Shown here piece after piece: positions 6,027 through 6,797 of a stretch of DNA of 6,797 nt. Made by a program: the position numbers and the translations under genes. The first letter of the stretch is position 1; each line of letters opens with the position of its first letter. The notes beneath the pieces are model-generated. The model was not told where the DNA came from and did not search any database. It worked only from the letters and a program-made list of their open reading frames with translations. Location of the stretch: NCBI GenBank assembly GCA_900765465.1, contig CAAFRM010000213.1, positions 1 to 6,797 of the forward strand, written 5' to 3'. Source of the stretch: an uncultured Prevotella sp. (GTDB taxonomy: Bacteria; Bacteroidota; Bacteroidia; Bacteroidales; Bacteroidaceae).

Positions 6027-6719
6027 CTAAATTAACTTCTTAGGCATCTTGGCCACAAAGTCCTTCAAGTAGAAAGGAACGAAGTAAGCCACATCCTCAA
6101 ACTTTCCTTCCACAAATCGCTTCTCGGCAAGCGGAGCCATGTTCTTTGCCAATGGCTCTATGCCTTCCACGAGGTGGGCATTAGGATGGTTGATGGTCTC
6201 CATGCACTTGGCTGCACCGTTTCCGAAGAAGTATACCTGGTGCTTGTCAAGATACTCCTTGTAGGTATCAGCATCCACGATATCTGCCTGGATAGGACGA
6301 ACCACCTTCAGGGCGCGGTCGAGCACTTCGGCATAAACCTCCATGCGGCGGGCATCAAGCATTGGTATGATGAGGGCGTCTTCCTCCTCTGGATGTTCGC
6401 CAAGCAATACTGGCACCGCCATCAGTTCGAGGGTAGGAACGGCGATGAGTTTCACGCCTCGTCCATAACAGATGCCCTTCGCCATACTCACTCCGATACG
6501 CAATCCGGTATAGGAACCAGGACCACAACTAACAGCCACAGCCTCCAGTGGAAGACCATGGGAATCGAGGAAATCAAGAGCCTCATCTACATACACACCC
6601 AACTTAACAGCATGGTTAGGACCTGAGTGATCTTCCTTGTTAAAAATCACCTGTCCACTATCACTAATAGCCACTGAGCACACGTCCGTACTCGTCTCAA
6701 TATTCAATATACACGACAT
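6027..6719 (-). CDS. tsaB: tRNA t6A biosynthesis protein TsaB
   Basis: Non-catalytic partner of TsaD. With TsaE and TsaC it makes N6-threonylcarbamoyladenosine at position 37 of tRNAs reading ANN codons, in the cytosol. With the start chosen here it has 230 residues, the usual size. The ASKHA-type fold begins with ILNIETSTDVCSVAI (4-18), followed by the signature CGPGSYTGLRIG at 65-76 and LDARRMEVYAE at 121-131. The C-terminus PFYLKDFVAKMPKK is typical. The frame stays open upstream to an ATG at 6761, but I use the ATG at 6719: the 14 extra residues are not family-like, and the -7 promoter box at 6749-6756 lies downstream of that earlier ATG, so the message would not contain it. This is the first gene of the operon; DUF4290 follows after 45 bp. 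The family was formerly named YeaZ. Confidence 0.94.
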   Translation of the reverse strand: MSCILNIETSTDVCSVAISDSGQVIFNKEDHSGPNHAVKLGVYVDEALDFLDSHGLPLEAVAVSCGPGSYTGLRIGVSMAKGICYGRGVKLIAVPTLELMAVPVLLGEHPEEEDALIIPMLDARRMEVYAEVLDRALKVVRPIQADIVDADTYKEYLDKHQVYFFGNGAAKCMETINHPNAHLVEGIEPLAKNMAPLAEKRFVEGKFEDVAYFVPFYLKDFVAKMPKKLI

Positions 6720-6748
6720 AATTAAAAAATATATTCTTAAATAAGGTG

Positions 6749-6756
6749 CAAATATA
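6749..6756 (-). promoter_or_regulatory. -7 box for the tsaB-rseP operon
   Basis: The minus strand reads TATATTTG, an exact match to the Bacteroidota -7 consensus TAnnTTTG, followed by CA as is common. Transcription should start about 6-8 bases further on, near 6741-6743, giving a leader of about 22 nt before the tsaB ATG at 6719. A -33 TTTG/TTG element is not evident at the expected distance; that region is A-rich instead. Confidence 0.65.
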
Positions 6757-6778
6757 CTCATTTTCTCGCTTTTTTTTG

Positions 6779-6786
6779 TACTTTTG
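6779..6786 (+). promoter_or_regulatory. -7 box facing right for a divergent gene outside the window
   Basis: The plus strand reads TACTTTTG followed by CA, another exact TAnnTTTG match, 11 bases before the right edge. Its place beside the tsaB promoter suggests a divergent promoter pair, but no start codon of a rightward gene is inside the window. No clear -33 TTG lies at the expected distance, so this rests on the -7 box alone. Confidence 0.5.
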
Positions 6787-6797
6787 CAGAAATTTAA

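Noticed and set aside
6720..6761. Upstream ATG giving TsaB 14 more residues
   Set aside because: The extra residues are not like the family N-terminus and the -7 box lies within this stretch, downstream of that ATG.
1..6797. A novel defence system, mobile element, CRISPR array or RNA gene
   Set aside because: All long stretches are explained by conserved housekeeping genes, the gaps inside the operon are at most 103 bp, and no transposase, integrase, spaced repeat array or tRNA/rRNA-like sequence was seen on either strand.

Overview
The window looks like core chromosome of a Bacteroidales bacterium, most likely Prevotella/Segatella. The reasons are the protein sequences (a DUF4290 protein, a Bacteroidota-type MurA with Asp in place of the catalytic Cys), the absence of clear Shine-Dalgarno sequences, AT-rich gaps carrying heptad repeats, and TAnnTTTG-type -7 boxes. 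The genus call is from recognition of the sequences, not from a search.

Layout. At 1-657 (+) is the 3' part of a gene for a secreted M23 metallopeptidase with a C-terminal LysM domain; its start lies left of the window. At 682-739 is a perfect 27-bp inverted repeat with an AAAA loop, placed between convergent genes as a bidirectional terminator. From 6719 down to 806, six genes run on the minus strand in the order tsaB, DUF4290 gene, murA, rimM, dxr, rseP. Their gaps are 45, 57, 22, 8 and 103 bp, so they look like one operon. It has a -7 box just upstream of tsaB and the shared terminator at its end. At the right edge is a second -7 box facing right, probably for a divergent gene that begins outside the window.

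The operon joins translation functions (TsaB for tRNA t6A, RimM for 30S maturation) with envelope functions: MurA for peptidoglycan precursors, Dxr for the isoprenoid precursors needed for undecaprenyl phosphate, and RseP for intramembrane proteolysis. One conserved protein of unknown function (DUF4290) sits between them. The M23/LysM enzyme next door also acts on the cell wall but is transcribed towards the operon.

I see no mobile element, CRISPR array, defence system, RNA gene or broken gene. The window is ordinary housekeeping DNA. The points worth a second look are the MurA Cys-to-Asp change, the repeat-built gaps in the operon (including one 18-nt sequence directly before both rimM and rseP), a duplicated block before murA, and the unexplained DUF4290 gene.
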